Origin: QPIN01 sp965224575
GTDB taxonomy: Bacteria; Pseudomonadota; Gammaproteobacteria; Methylococcales; Methylomonadaceae
Direction of reading: 5' to 3'
DNA: 64,000 bases
NCBI GenBank assembly: GCA_965224575.1
Contig: CBDCZQ010000006.1
Span: forward strand, 1,984,001-2,048,000
A model generated the notes under the pieces. It ran no database searches. It was given only the letters and a program-made list of their open reading frames with translations, and was not told the origin of the DNA. Below, in pieces: positions 15,914 to 26,146 of the stretch. The position numbers and the translations under genes were made by a program. The number at the start of each line of letters is the position of its first letter. Positions within the stretch are counted from its first letter, which is position 1.

Positions 15914-16798
15914 GTGATGAAGAAAATGGATATTCCAGACATAAAATTTAAATATTCAACTCTTGATGCAGAAGGTATTGAGGTCATAGAACTTAATGAA
16001 CTCTATCACCGAAGGTCAAAAATGGATCATGACCCAAACAAGCCACATCGAGTTCATTTTTATTTGATGTTATATATTGAACAAGGAGAAGGTACACATT
16101 TTATTGATTTTAAGCATTATCCTTTCACAAGAGGTAGTTTCATTTTTATCAATAATAACCAAATTCAGGCGTTTTCATTAAATAATGAAATAAAAGGCGA
16201 GGCGGTTCTTTTCACTGAAACATATATTGAGAAGATTCAAACGAACATGAATGTGTCGGCTTTTTCACATAATCATCTGAATATTTCCCATTGCCCTGTC
16301 TTTACACCTAGCCCACTATTAACAAGCAGTTGTGTATCACTGCTTTCTGAAATAAAAAAAGAAATGAAGCATGAAGAAAAAAATAGTCTGATAATTATGC
16401 TTTTATATTCATCATTGTTCATGATGCTTGAGCGTGGTAAACCCAATTCATACACAACTAAGTTGAGAAAATATCAGGTAAAACAATTTAACTGTTTTAC
16501 TACATTGCTAGATAAAAAATTTACAGAGAAAAGAGATGCTTCTTATTATTCAGAAGAGTTGCATATCACGTATAAAACTTTAAATAATCTATGCAAACTA
16601 ACGACCAATCAAACTGTAAAACAGTTAATTGATGCACATACAATAATTGAAGCAAAACGACGTTTAATATTGGAAAATAAACAAGTACAAGAAATTGCTT
16701 ATGATCTTGGTTTCGAGGAGGTTAGCAACTTCGTCAAATATTTCAAAAAACATACTCTGCTCACACCATTACAGTTTAAAAATACGGGTAAAAGTTAG
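15914..16798 (+). CDS. AraC-family transcriptional regulator
   Basis: The 294-aa protein has an N-terminal cupin-like sensing domain (LMLYIEQGEGTHFIDFKHYP, then GSFIFINNNQIQAF) and a C-terminal double helix-turn-helix of AraC type (LHITYKTLNNLCKLTTNQTV, then VQEIAYDLGFEEVSNFVKYF). The ligand is unknown. It follows an attC-like site directly (the ATG is at the site boundary), so it appears to be a one-gene cassette. No target gene is adjacent; the next genes are in the GC-rich block. ATG at 15917 or 15926 could also be used. Confidence 0.85.
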   Translation: MMKKMDIPDIKFKYSTLDAEGIEVIELNELYHRRSKMDHDPNKPHRVHFYLMLYIEQGEGTHFIDFKHYPFTRGSFIFINNNQIQAFSLNNEIKGEAVLFTETYIEKIQTNMNVSAFSHNHLNISHCPVFTPSPLLTSSCVSLLSEIKKEMKHEEKNSLIIMLLYSSLFMMLERGKPNSYTTKLRKYQVKQFNCFTTLLDKKFTEKRDASYYSEELHITYKTLNNLCKLTTNQTVKQLIDAHTIIEAKRRLILENKQVQEIAYDLGFEEVSNFVKYFKKHTLLTPLQFKNTGKS

Positions 16799-17528
16799 AG
16801 ATCTACCATTTTTAGGATGACATCGACCTATCGAAAGTACCGGAATAGAAAGTAGAATGTAGTCTCAATAAAACTGAAAAGTTTTAAACAATGAAAGCAA
16901 CTATTTTGGCTACTAAATTGAGTGCTGAAAAAGGAAGTTCGGATGCTTGCTTGCCACGCCATTGAAAAAGCCAAGAGCAAGAGAACTGGAGAAATGGAAC
17001 TTGCTTAATTTTTGACGCTTCAATCAGATATTTTCTAAGCCCATATCGTCGCTCCGCTCATGAACTTGAAAATACACCTGAACTCGGTGTTAGGTTTTTC
17101 AGGAGTGTCCGATTTCGAACCATAGCTGCCCCCTTCCCCCCCCCACAGTAGGAATGATTAATGTTACTACGATCCCTATTATTATCGATTCTTACACTTA
17201 CTTTTAGCCACCTTTATTTGAAAATTAGAGACTACAACTCTTCTGATATATGAGGGGATGGTAATATCTCACATCTTTTTAGCAATCGATAGTATATGGT
17301 AGTTCACAAGAGAATTATTCCTGTAAGGTAAAATTATTCTAGGGAAAGGACCTTTATTCTTCCTAGCGTGGTTTCCACCCACAACCAAAATTGGATGGGC
17401 AGTTTACTAGTTGAATACGCTTGGGTTTTTTGAATCTTCTTCGAAAAATTCGAAGAAGTTACAGACAAAGAATCTATACTCTTGGACATTATTAGACAGA
17501 TCTAAACTTCGAACCATAGGAGAGAACA
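16799..17528. other. Non-coding stretch with repeat fragment and hairpin
   Basis: 16900-17000 holds a purine-rich repeat fragment (GAGTGCTGAAAAAGGAAGTT and AAAGCCAAGAGCAAGAGAAC), followed by a possible degenerate attC ending TGAACTCGGTGTTAGG near 17093. A perfect 10-bp stem, CTTCTTCGAA-AAA-TTCGAAGAAG, is at 17436-17458 and could be a terminator or operator. No gene is supported; a 30-codon ORF at 17162 is not convincing. Confidence 0.45.
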
Positions 17529-18200
17529 ATGTTTCAATATCCAAAAGTAATTATGGTGATGCCGATTGTACTAGCGGCGTCCTGCACCGAAATCTTAAAC
17601 ACCCATTCCTCTGGTGCCGGACCGGCGGAGCCTGGATCGCTGGTCGGGTCGCCTGCGGGTGACTCCGTTGCCTCTCAGGGCAACGTGATTTTCAACAGCG
17701 GCAATATGAATCTAGCGGTGAATGGCTCTACGCCTGCGCCACGCGTCGATCTGGTGCCAGGTAGCAAGCCACATAACACCAGCGAATACAGCCTGCAGTT
17801 CTCTGGCGTCAAACTAACCATCACCGACCAGCCAGTTCTGGCCATCGACGCTATCGACGACGGCGGACGGATCGCTTGCGGCTTGGAGATTGCGGGCGGC
17901 GAGTTCCGCCTAATAGGAGGCGCGGGATCAGTGATCGCCGATACCTACACTGGCGCCGCCGATGAGCACCGTATCCTTCTCCGGATGGACAAGGCTAGCG
18001 ACCGTTGCTTTGTACTAATCGAGCAGGTTACTCAGGGAACTGACGACCCACCGATCAAGCCGGCAACGAATGCGAATGTGCCTTTTATAAACGCCGGTTT
18101 CGACGAACTTGACCGAGTCCGGGTGCAGTGGGAGCAGACCTCGCCAGAAGATGCTACGCAATACTTTCTTGGCCCAACAGTGATCACGAAGCGTAATTGA
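17529..18200 (+). CDS. Predicted lipoprotein, GC-rich block
   Basis: This 223-aa protein starts with a short signal sequence ending in a lipobox-like LAASC (Cys about residue 19), followed by a Gly/Ser/Pro-rich linker. The body is rich in beta strands (KLTITDQPVLAIDAIDDGG, then EIAGGEFRLIGGAGSVIADT), and the Cys residues in IACGLEI and DRCFVLIEQ may pair. I do not recognise the family. There is a good ribosome-binding sequence (GGAGAGAAC). Its base composition is much more GC-rich than the cassettes before it and matches the 1540-aa gene downstream, so both were probably acquired together. Confidence 0.65.
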   Translation: MFQYPKVIMVMPIVLAASCTEILNTHSSGAGPAEPGSLVGSPAGDSVASQGNVIFNSGNMNLAVNGSTPAPRVDLVPGSKPHNTSEYSLQFSGVKLTITDQPVLAIDAIDDGGRIACGLEIAGGEFRLIGGAGSVIADTYTGAADEHRILLRMDKASDRCFVLIEQVTQGTDDPPIKPATNANVPFINAGFDELDRVRVQWEQTSPEDATQYFLGPTVITKRN

Positions 18201-19112
18201 GAGGCCGCCACACCATGAAGATCATATATGGTTAGGGTTGTATATCTCTCGCAGCTCTATGTGAATTATTGAGTGGAAATCAGGGGAGATATGAAATGAT
18301 CAAGACAGTACTTTTTTATTGTCTCAGATCGCTAGTTCAAAACTATGCACTTTCAGTGCAAGGCTTTAGCTGCTACTCAATTGTTGTTTAGAGTTACGAG
18401 AAAATTGAGATAAAACATTATCATTTGTTTTTTTTATGGGATTAATCTTTGTCAGTTTTAGACAAAGTTGATATTTCTTGTCTCCCTCTATTTGTAATGA
18501 AGTACATACGGGAACGACTTTCAGTCGTTTTAAAAACAACCTATGGACTTTCAGTCCATAGTGGTTGAGTTTGGTGATTGGAAAAGAATATTAATAATTA
18601 CTCTATTAGGACTTTTTATTGGTTTTATTGCTGCACCAGAAATTGAGCCGAGGGCATTTAAAACTGCTTGGCTAGTTCAGTTAATTAGTGGGATATTTTC
18701 TGGCGGTATTTTGGGTTGATTAGCACCATTTTGGGTAAAACATGTGCAAATTCCATAAGCCAACTTATGCACCACACAAGATCTCGCAACCCTTGACCTA
18801 TCGGGGCGCTGGTGAGCTCAGATCAAGGTGGAAACAGTCGTTTGCGGCTGAGCGCACTTATGGAGGAAGACAAAGAACCGTTCTTACGGGATCATGCCCA
18901 ACGGCTTCTCGATAGAGTGGTATCCAAGTTATCTAAAGGCGATTAGGCGTCTACGGCTCGATAATAGGCGCATGGCTGCGCCTGTTGCTACAAGAGTTCT
19001 TGCGCGGATTTCATTGCGTGTTGCCGTCTAGGTTTTCCGGTGGATAGACAGCCGTCAAGCTTGATCCTTGCTGTGGTTTTTGCGGCGTAACATTTTTAAA
19101 CCGAGGTGACCC
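18201..19112. other. Mostly non-coding; possible small membrane-protein remnant
   Basis: Two small hairpins based on ACTTTCAGT (CGACTTTCAGTCG and TGGACTTTCAGTCCA) lie near 18513-18560. An ORF at 18543-18719 encodes 58 aa with a hydrophobic core (ILIITLLGLFIGFIAAPEIE) and ends at a TGA after SGIFSGGILG; it looks like the first part of a short membrane protein. A GC-rich ORF at 18812-18946 encodes about 44 aa (EDKEPFLRDHAQRLLDRVVS) and may be a gene tail. Neither can be named. Confidence 0.35.
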
Positions 19113-22100
19113 ATGTTTAATAGCATCTTCCAGATTACCGATAGTTTCATTCAACGTGTTTTCAACGAATTGCGGCACACCGCGCGACCCTTCATTCAAC
19201 AAACATTAGATGAGGTCGAACCCATTGTTATTTCAGACGATGTCAGCGTCCAGGTCGTTGTAAACGTCCCCGACGACGAGATCCCGGTTGTTCTAAACCC
19301 TGAAGACCAGACCATAGAATTGCGAATTTTCGACATTCCCGCGCAGCTTAAAATCGCGGCTGGCCTCGCGGATGAAGATATCTTGCATGATATGATTGTC
19401 TCTTACCTGGTCAGTCTGCCCATCACGAGTCGCGAGACAGATAGCCGCGTGCAGGTTGGTAGCGATCCTGAGAATTTCGATGAAAACACAGTACTCGCTA
19501 CTTTGGAAACCGGGCATCCGCTTGCCGATGATCAAGTGTTGTTGAGTCTTTTGAACCGGCTTGTGCAAGACCTTGCCATCAATGGTGGTCTCCCGTCGTC
19601 TTTGAAATTCGAAAATGTCCCTTTGGACGATTTTCCGCTCGAAATCTCGACCTTCATCCGCTTCATCAACAATAATGGAGACCCAGCCGGGCCGATTGTT
19701 CGGATGGAACCCACGGACAGTTCGAACCGCTACACGCTGATTATCCCTCTAGAAATCTGGGCGAATCTGGAAGTTACGGGAACTGATGTCGCGCTGGAAC
19801 ATGCGCAATTTGAGGCAGATCTGCGTATGGAAATGCCCGTTCTGCGTCGGTTCAACCCTATAAATACGCAAGCTGCTGGGTTCACTGTCTTCATCTCTCA
19901 AGGTGACCCTGAACTGGTTATCACCAACATTGTCGAGGGTGAAGACGCGCTTAATGATCCGACGAACCGTGTCGCCCTCGAAGCCTTCGTGCAAGAACAG
20001 GTAACGGCTATCCTGGTGGAACAGGGTGATCAGGTAATTGTTAGTCCCAGCTTGGATGAGCTTACCGCTATTTTGCGAGATGTGATGCGCAACGCGATCA
20101 TAGCGGACGGTCGTTTCCTTGAACTATGGGGGTCTGAACGATCTCAGGAGACGAACACAGTTACGGCCAGGATTCTTGATGGCGTGCTGGCCATCGGGAT
20201 CAATGGCAGCCCGGGAGCAAACTTGTTTTCGGAAGAACCATTTGTACCCGACGGTCGCGATTTTGCCGTGCGGCTGAACGGCGATGCTCTACTGGAGGAA
20301 TTCGACGCACTGCTAGTGGCACCCGACAAATATGAGGATGTCGAAGGCAAATTGCGCGTAGGCCAGATCACCTTAGAGAACCAGACAGAAATTCAAGTGG
20401 TCGATTTCAAGGCCGAGACTGGCACCGTGCGTGCCAATACGCGGTTTCGGTTGAACGATTTTGTCTACACCGTAAGCGTCGACACCGAAATTGAAGATAA
20501 CGCAACCACCTTTTCCTTCACGCCGGGGTTGCGGAATGACGCGGTTGCGGGTGACCGTGTGCGGATCGAATTTGGGGTTGGCCTGCCGCTTACCGAGGAT
20601 GCCGGCGGAAATGACAGAACCTTCCGAATTAATGACGACCTTACTGCCTCGTTGGAGGATGGTTTTATCAGGCTGAAGGGGACCGGTCGGTTGCGCCGGC
20701 CGCATGCCATAATCCGAAACATTGATGCCGATATTGAAATGCGGCTTCGTCTGCTGTGGGAAAGCACTGCAAAAGTTGCAGGTGGCAACCAGAATGGTGA
20801 CACGCTTGATGTGGATGAGGTCACTCCTAAACTGCGGATTTTTCCGGACAATTCGTTGGTCATCGTCGATGGCACTCGTGACCCTTACCGACTGACAAAC
20901 CAAGCTGTAGTGTCCGATCAAAGTGCAAGCCTTGATCTGTCGCTCATGCTGGACGAGACGCCAGATGACAATGCATTCGTATCGTTGCGCTGGTTGCGGA
21001 TCGGGCAGGTTTCAGGAGCTACGCAAGCGGGCAACACTCTGCGGCTGCGCAACATGACCGAAGGCCAGGGGCTGATACCGAAAGGAGCCGTGGTTAAGGT
21101 TGGTGGCAAAAATTTTGTCATTGATGCTGATGCGCCGATCGAAGCCGGTGATCGCGCGACGCTAACGCTTGCGAAAGCGTTGTCTGATGAATTGGAAGAT
21201 AGCCCGGAAAACGACTCAAATGTCTCTCTCTTTAGCGGCTGGTTTGGGCGGGCTACTGTAGACGGAGCGGACCAGACTGGAAAAACGCTGGAAATCTCCG
21301 ACATTGTCAGGACCTTGCCAGACAACACCGCCCTGACCATTGCTGGAATGAAGGGGATATTTCGCACCCAGAGTACCGTCGATATTGTCAATGATCAGGC
21401 AGAAGTGACTCTGTCGCATGATGCGATCGAAACGCTGGACGATATCCTCGATAATGTCGATCCGGATGAGTTGTGGATCCGCTTGGGACAACCGAAAGAG
21501 AATGTGTCGGTTCGTCGCCGTTCTGGGGGGCAAAGCGTTGCACTTGAACGGGTGGGTGACGCCAAGATCGAATTGCAGACCCCGCTTGATGGCATACTTG
21601 GCTTTCTCATCGGTCTGGTGACGGCGCTTATTCTACCCGGTGGCAGTTTGATAAGACTACTGGGAGGACTGGCGGCCGGACTTCTGGTTCGGCGCTTGTT
21701 GCGCAAGGCCCTTCAAGACGAGGCTAATGGGCTGGATATCAATGAGCTGGTGGATTTGCCCATTGATGACAGGCTTGAGGGGCTGGGCATCCTGCTGGAT
21801 GCGATATTCAACAATCCCGTTGAAATCATGCCTGACGGCATCACGATGGCGGGCACTGCTCTGGTGTCCAGCGTCTTTCCAGACATTGCTGAAAGCCGTG
21901 CACGGGTCTTAGGTTCATTCACCTTTGACGCCGGCACGATAGGGCAGCTTTCGGGCACAGGGCCGGTACCGCTGACCGACCAGGCTTGGCTGTCTGGCAA
22001 TGGTGCGGTCCTGAACGGATCCACGCCGAGCCATACCTATCCTCAGCGCGGTTTCTTTATCGCGGATTACTCGGTGTTGGATGATCGGCTGGGCCTTGTC

Positions 22101-23735
22101 AATCGTACACGGGAGCTGTCCCAGGTCGTGGTCAGAAATACATTGCCCGTTTTGGGTGCGCTTCCCTTGCTTAGCGGTTCAGAAGGTGAAGAGATCGTCC
22201 TAGAAACGAGTTTTATCGACCGTGCCTGGCTAGATGTTCACAGGGCCATCGTTGATTGGGGGGATGATACCCTGCCCACACCCGCCGAAATCACCGAAAT
22301 CCTTGGTCCGCCTCAAACCACCGGAACATTGGTCGCGCGGCATACTTATTGTGACAATGGCGAATTCAACGTTAACGTCATTTTGGAGGATGCACAGGGC
22401 GGCACTGCCCGACGCAACACAATCGCCCGGATCACGAATGTGCAGCCAAAGGTTGATGCAGGTCCCGACATGTTCGCGCACCCCTGTGTTCCCCTGCGAT
22501 TGGTTGGTCATTTTACCGATCAAGGCTGGTGTGACACCCATACTGGTGTCTGGGACTTTGGTGATTGCACTCCGATATTCCCGGCAACAATCACAGAGAC
22601 CAACCTGCCACCTGAAGCGCGCGGAACAGCCGCCGCAACCCATTGCTACAAAGGCTGCGGAACATGGCAGGCGACATTGACCATCTCAGATGACGATGGC
22701 GCGGCCACCAGCGACAGCTTGATTGTCACCCATAGCGATCTGAAGAATGGCGATTTTGAGCAAGGGTTTGAACGGCAATCTCGTGGTGTTGTTGGCCGCC
22801 ATTGGAATGGTTACTCGGTTGTGGCAACAAGCACGGTGCAGTCGGTACAGATCTTTGACTGCGAGGAATGCATTGTATGTCGCGGGCAAAGGTCGCAAGC
22901 TGTCCAAGCTCCCGGACACCGAATTGCAGGATTGTCGCAAAGCATCGGTGTAAACCAGGGCTGGGAATATCAGATCGCAGCGATGTTTCAGCTAGATACG
23001 CTTGGTACCAGCGGTTGGATAGGGATTGATCCTACTGGTGGTGACAACCGTGCATCCGATGATGTCGTCTGGCGCGAGATCGGACCTGCCTCGGGTTGGC
23101 AGGGGTTGTCCAATCGAGTTGAGGCGCTTGGCGAAAGCCTGACTGTTTACATCGAATTCCACGATCTCGGAAACACTCCTCTGTTCATTGATTGCGTAAT
23201 GCTGCAGGCATGGCCATGTACTGAAGAAAAGGACAAGCCCGAAGATCCTTCCGATGATGAACCTCAAGACCCGCCAAAGGAATTTTGCATCAACTGGAAG
23301 GATCACGCCACCACCAGTCAGATCCCATCGGGAGATGTGTTTGACGGTCTCACCTTTACTTCCACATCAGGATTGCCCCTATTTATTGTGACGTTCGGTT
23401 CACCGCCGGGTGAGGGCAAGTTGCTGATCCCGGACCTGAACGGGCCGGATGCCCTACGCATCGAACTGAACGGGTCCCACGGGATGGTGCGTGCGAGGGT
23501 CTCGGGACCAGGGCAATCCGAAATTGCGCTGCGTGCCTTTGGGATAACCGGTGCGCTTCTCGCGTCAGACACTGATTCTACAGGCGGCATACGGGAACTA
23601 AAACTGGAGGCGTCTGGCATTCATCGTGTTCAAATCAGCAGTGAGGCTCGCGGAACGCTATTGAAATTCTGCGCAACCCCTTCGACTCGTCCCACCGCCG
23701 GGAGCGGTATTATTGGTGCTGCAAGTCGAAACTGA
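19113..23735 (+). CDS. Giant PKD-domain protein (1540 aa), GC-rich block
   Basis: The single uninterrupted frame has a strong ribosome-binding sequence (GAGGTGACCC). No N-terminal signal peptide is visible. Residues about 30-800 are acidic and beta-rich with loosely repeated units (for example ADQTGKTLEISDIVRTLPDN). Residues about 826-868 contain hydrophobic segments (ILGFLIGLVTALILPGG, then LLGGLAAGLLVRRLL). Two PKD-like domains follow at about 1010-1195 (VDWGDDTLP and WDFGDCTPIF, with HTYCDNGEF and HCYKGCGTW closing strands). A galactose-binding-like domain (LKNGDFEQGF) and an acidic linker (EDPSDDEPQDPP) precede a C-terminal beta domain. It may be a surface or matrix protein, but how it leaves the cell is unclear. 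Codon use is unlike the neighbours. Confidence 0.75.
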   Translation: MFNSIFQITDSFIQRVFNELRHTARPFIQQTLDEVEPIVISDDVSVQVVVNVPDDEIPVVLNPEDQTIELRIFDIPAQLKIAAGLADEDILHDMIVSYLVSLPITSRETDSRVQVGSDPENFDENTVLATLETGHPLADDQVLLSLLNRLVQDLAINGGLPSSLKFENVPLDDFPLEISTFIRFINNNGDPAGPIVRMEPTDSSNRYTLIIPLEIWANLEVTGTDVALEHAQFEADLRMEMPVLRRFNPINTQAAGFTVFISQGDPELVITNIVEGEDALNDPTNRVALEAFVQEQVTAILVEQGDQVIVSPSLDELTAILRDVMRNAIIADGRFLELWGSERSQETNTVTARILDGVLAIGINGSPGANLFSEEPFVPDGRDFAVRLNGDALLEEFDALLVAPDKYEDVEGKLRVGQITLENQTEIQVVDFKAETGTVRANTRFRLNDFVYTVSVDTEIEDNATTFSFTPGLRNDAVAGDRVRIEFGVGLPLTEDAGGNDRTFRINDDLTASLEDGFIRLKGTGRLRRPHAIIRNIDADIEMRLRLLWESTAKVAGGNQNGDTLDVDEVTPKLRIFPDNSLVIVDGTRDPYRLTNQAVVSDQSASLDLSLMLDETPDDNAFVSLRWLRIGQVSGATQAGNTLRLRNMTEGQGLIPKGAVVKVGGKNFVIDADAPIEAGDRATLTLAKALSDELEDSPENDSNVSLFSGWFGRATVDGADQTGKTLEISDIVRTLPDNTALTIAGMKGIFRTQSTVDIVNDQAEVTLSHDAIETLDDILDNVDPDELWIRLGQPKENVSVRRRSGGQSVALERVGDAKIELQTPLDGILGFLIGLVTALILPGGSLIRLLGGLAAGLLVRRLLRKALQDEANGLDINELVDLPIDDRLEGLGILLDAIFNNPVEIMPDGITMAGTALVSSVFPDIAESRARVLGSFTFDAGTIGQLSGTGPVPLTDQAWLSGNGAVLNGSTPSHTYPQRGFFIADYSVLDDRLGLVNRTRELSQVVVRNTLPVLGALPLLSGSEGEEIVLETSFIDRAWLDVHRAIVDWGDDTLPTPAEITEILGPPQTTGTLVARHTYCDNGEFNVNVILEDAQGGTARRNTIARITNVQPKVDAGPDMFAHPCVPLRLVGHFTDQGWCDTHTGVWDFGDCTPIFPATITETNLPPEARGTAAATHCYKGCGTWQATLTISDDDGAATSDSLIVTHSDLKNGDFEQGFERQSRGVVGRHWNGYSVVATSTVQSVQIFDCEECIVCRGQRSQAVQAPGHRIAGLSQSIGVNQGWEYQIAAMFQLDTLGTSGWIGIDPTGGDNRASDDVVWREIGPASGWQGLSNRVEALGESLTVYIEFHDLGNTPLFIDCVMLQAWPCTEEKDKPEDPSDDEPQDPPKEFCINWKDHATTSQIPSGDVFDGLTFTSTSGLPLFIVTFGSPPGEGKLLIPDLNGPDALRIELNGSHGMVRARVSGPGQSEIALRAFGITGALLASDTDSTGGIRELKLEASGIHRVQISSEARGTLLKFCATPSTRPTAGSGIIGAASRN

Positions 23736-23848
23736 TCGGTGGCAACAATTAACCAGCCCCTCTTGTTTGACGTCAGCGCCACCGGGAGCAGTGCCCTACG
23801 TCTGGAAAAGCAGTTCGCGTCCGCTTAAAGAGTCGGAGTCCGTTTGAT

Positions 23849-24640
23849 GTGTCAACACTTTTCCGGACACAAAGTTACACAGCTTTATGCTGAATTTCGT
23901 AATCTACGGGTGACATATAGTCATTAGCAGAATGGATTCTCTCACGGTTATAAAACACCTCAATATATTCAAAGATAGCCTGCTTGGCATCAATATGCGT
24001 CTTAAACTGATATTGATGTACCAGTTCAGTTTTTAAGGTATGAAAGAAGCTTTCAGAAACCGCATTGTCCCAGCAATTTCCTTTACGGCTCATTGACTGA
24101 ATAACATGATGCTCCTTCAAAATTGCTCTGTGGCTATCGGAGGCATACTGACTCCCTCGATCAGTATGCCAAATCAGTCCTTTAGCGGGCTTACGTTTTC
24201 AGATGGCCATCAATAAAGCATCGTTCACTAATCGGGCTTTCATTCGCTTATCTATTGACCAGCCCACCACTTTTCTGGAGAATAAATCGATCACAACGGC
24301 TAAATATAACCAGCCTTCCTGAGTATAAATATAAGTAATATCACCGACATAGTAGCTGTCAGGCTGTGATACAGTAAATTGCCTTTTCAGCAGGTTGGGT
24401 GCAATCGACTTATTATGTTTAGAGTCGGTCGTTGCTTTAAATTTTTTCTTGGTTTTACACCACAACCTAGCTTGCCTCATCAGCCGGCCTATACGTCGAC
24501 GACTCACAACGACACCTTGGTCTGCGAGTTTGTTTTTTAGGCGGCGAGTTCCGTATGTGCCACGGCCTTTTTCAAAGAGAATTTTAAGTATTTCTATCAA
24601 GACCTTCACTTGCTTAATTTTTATAACAAGAAAAATCAAC
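23849..24640 (-). mobile_element. IS3-family element remnant
   Basis: The 3' end is retained: the sequence GTGTCAACACTTTTCCGGAC at the left border fits an IS3/IS150-type terminus. The 5' end is missing; the transposase frame runs directly into an attC-like site at about 24621-24640. OrfA is absent. Confidence 0.7.
23875..24639 (-). pseudogene. IS3-family transposase OrfB, truncated and interrupted by a stop
   Basis: The protein matches the IS3 rve-type integrase: GRGTYGTRRLKNKLADQGV, YYVGDITYIYTQEGWLYLAV (first catalytic Asp), IWHTDRGSQYAS (second Asp) and SMSRKGNCWDNAVSESFFHT (Glu). It is read in one frame across 24639-23875 apart from an in-frame TGA at 24199-24201, between LLMAI and KRKPAKGL. 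Relatives usually have Trp there, so this is a single TGG-to-TGA change. The N-terminus is lost, replaced by sequence from the neighbouring attC-like site. Confidence 0.88.
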
Positions 24641-24737
24641 TTACCTTAATTCTTCTTATGCATAGTTTATCGCGGTGAAAAAAGTACAGTGCCCTGCGTA
24701 GGGCGTGACGTGGAACACAGCAAGTTATTTGAACGTT
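24621..24737 (+). repeat. attC-like site 13
   Basis: TATAACAAGAAAAATCAACTT (first 20 bases shared with site 12's plan) on the left and CAGCAAGTTATTTGAACGTT on the right. The middle (GGTGAAAAAAGTACAGTGCC then CTGCGTAGGGCGTGACGTGG) is also found at 36220 and 38110. Confidence 0.6.
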
Positions 24738-24757
24738 AGTGCCTACAACGGAAGTAA

Positions 24758-26146
24758 ATGGAAAAAATATTTTGTATCAGTGCAGGTCAGCTGATAGTCA
24801 AAAAAATAGATAACAAGATCAGTAGAAAAAATCGTTATCTAAATTATGGCTTACTATCACTGGCTACAACGCTTAAAAAAGAAGGCTGGAATCCAATACA
24901 AGTTCAAGGGCATTTTGATAAGCCGATAGTGACCCTGAATAAATGTATTAACTTAGGTTTTGAAAAAACAAGTTCCATGCCATTACTATTATCAATTCCT
25001 AGTTTTTATGCTATTTCATGGGTTAATGAATTTATATCTTTAGTCAAAGAAATAAACCCTAAAATAAAAATTATTTTAGGTGGGCGTTGGGTTATTTCTA
25101 ATAGAGTAGATTTAATGCAAAAAAATGTTCCAGAATCGGATGTTATTATTCAGGGGACTGCTGATTCAAGAATAGTAGAAATAGTTAGCTCATCCTTAGA
25201 CCCAAAGAAAGTATTTTTACCAAAAACAACCTATAAAAATGGACAATATCCATCACTAGATTATTCATTATTGTTAGAGCGTGAACTTTACCAACCTAGT
25301 ATAGAGGTATCTAGAGGCTGTGGAATGGAGTGTTCTTTTTGTCAGGAAAAAAGTGAAAAATTACTCCCTTTAAAATCCTCTCAACAAATAATTTCAGATA
25401 TTGAGTCAACAATAATTCATGATAATTTGAATAAAATGAATTTATATTTTGAAGCCTCAATGTTTATTCCTACTGGAAAATGGATTGAAGACCTTAATCT
25501 GAATAGGGAGAAAAAAGAATTAAACTTTTTCTGGCGTGCTGAAAGCAGAGTGGATACTATTAATCCAAAATTTGTACACAAATTAGCAGAATCTGGTTTA
25601 AAGGTTTTAGATTTAGGGTTAGAAAGTGCCTCACTTCAGCAGTTAGTTAAAATGAAAAAATCGAGTAACCCAGAGCAATATTTATTAAGGGCATCTAGGT
25701 TATTAGAAAAATGTTATGAGAGTGGTATTGCTGTTAAAATTAATATTCTTCTTTCTGCTGGAGAATCTGAAAGAACAATTAATGAAACTATTGAGTGGTT
25801 ACAGAAACATAGGAAATATATAACGGGAGTTTCAGTCGGTCCAGTTATTGTATTTGGCTGGGAGTCAGAAATTAAAGGTTATCTGAATGAGCTATTTAAT
25901 GAAGGGGCAACTATAAGTCATAGTCCAGTGGTAGGGATTAATTATCTAAACCTAAGTCATGATATGACCTATGAAAAGTCAATTATTATTTCTAATGAGA
26001 TTAGTTCTGAATTTATGACTAAGGAAAATTATTTTTATTTAAAATCATTTTCATATTTTTCAAGAGACTATTCGTATGCTAATTTTAGAGATGATATATC
26101 TAGTGAAAATGGTAAATATAGTTTTAGCACTAAGAAAAAGCACTAA
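24758..26146 (+). CDS. Radical SAM protein with N-terminal cobalamin-binding-like domain
   Basis: In this 462-aa protein, residues about 25-150 look like a B12-binding-type Rossmann region (NYGLLSLATTLKKEGWNPIQ, then KIKIILGGRWVISN). The radical SAM core follows with the Fe-S cysteines in EVSRGCGMECSFC (residues about 183-195, CX3CX2C), and LDLGLESASLQQLVKMKK matches the later radical SAM strand. It would reductively cleave S-adenosylmethionine; the substrate is unknown. It lies alone between attC-like sites 13 and 14, so it is a one-gene cassette. No partner peptide or methylation target is adjacent. Confidence 0.85.
   Translation: MEKIFCISAGQLIVKKIDNKISRKNRYLNYGLLSLATTLKKEGWNPIQVQGHFDKPIVTLNKCINLGFEKTSSMPLLLSIPSFYAISWVNEFISLVKEINPKIKIILGGRWVISNRVDLMQKNVPESDVIIQGTADSRIVEIVSSSLDPKKVFLPKTTYKNGQYPSLDYSLLLERELYQPSIEVSRGCGMECSFCQEKSEKLLPLKSSQQIISDIESTIIHDNLNKMNLYFEASMFIPTGKWIEDLNLNREKKELNFFWRAESRVDTINPKFVHKLAESGLKVLDLGLESASLQQLVKMKKSSNPEQYLLRASRLLEKCYESGIAVKINILLSAGESERTINETIEWLQKHRKYITGVSVGPVIVFGWESEIKGYLNELFNEGATISHSPVVGINYLNLSHDMTYEKSIIISNEISSEFMTKENYFYLKSFSYFSRDYSYANFRDDISSENGKYSFSTKKKH

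Noticed and set aside
19293..23620. Minus-strand ORFs of 60-180 codons inside the 1540-aa gene
   Set aside because: They are antisense shadows of a GC-rich long frame, which leaves other frames open by composition.
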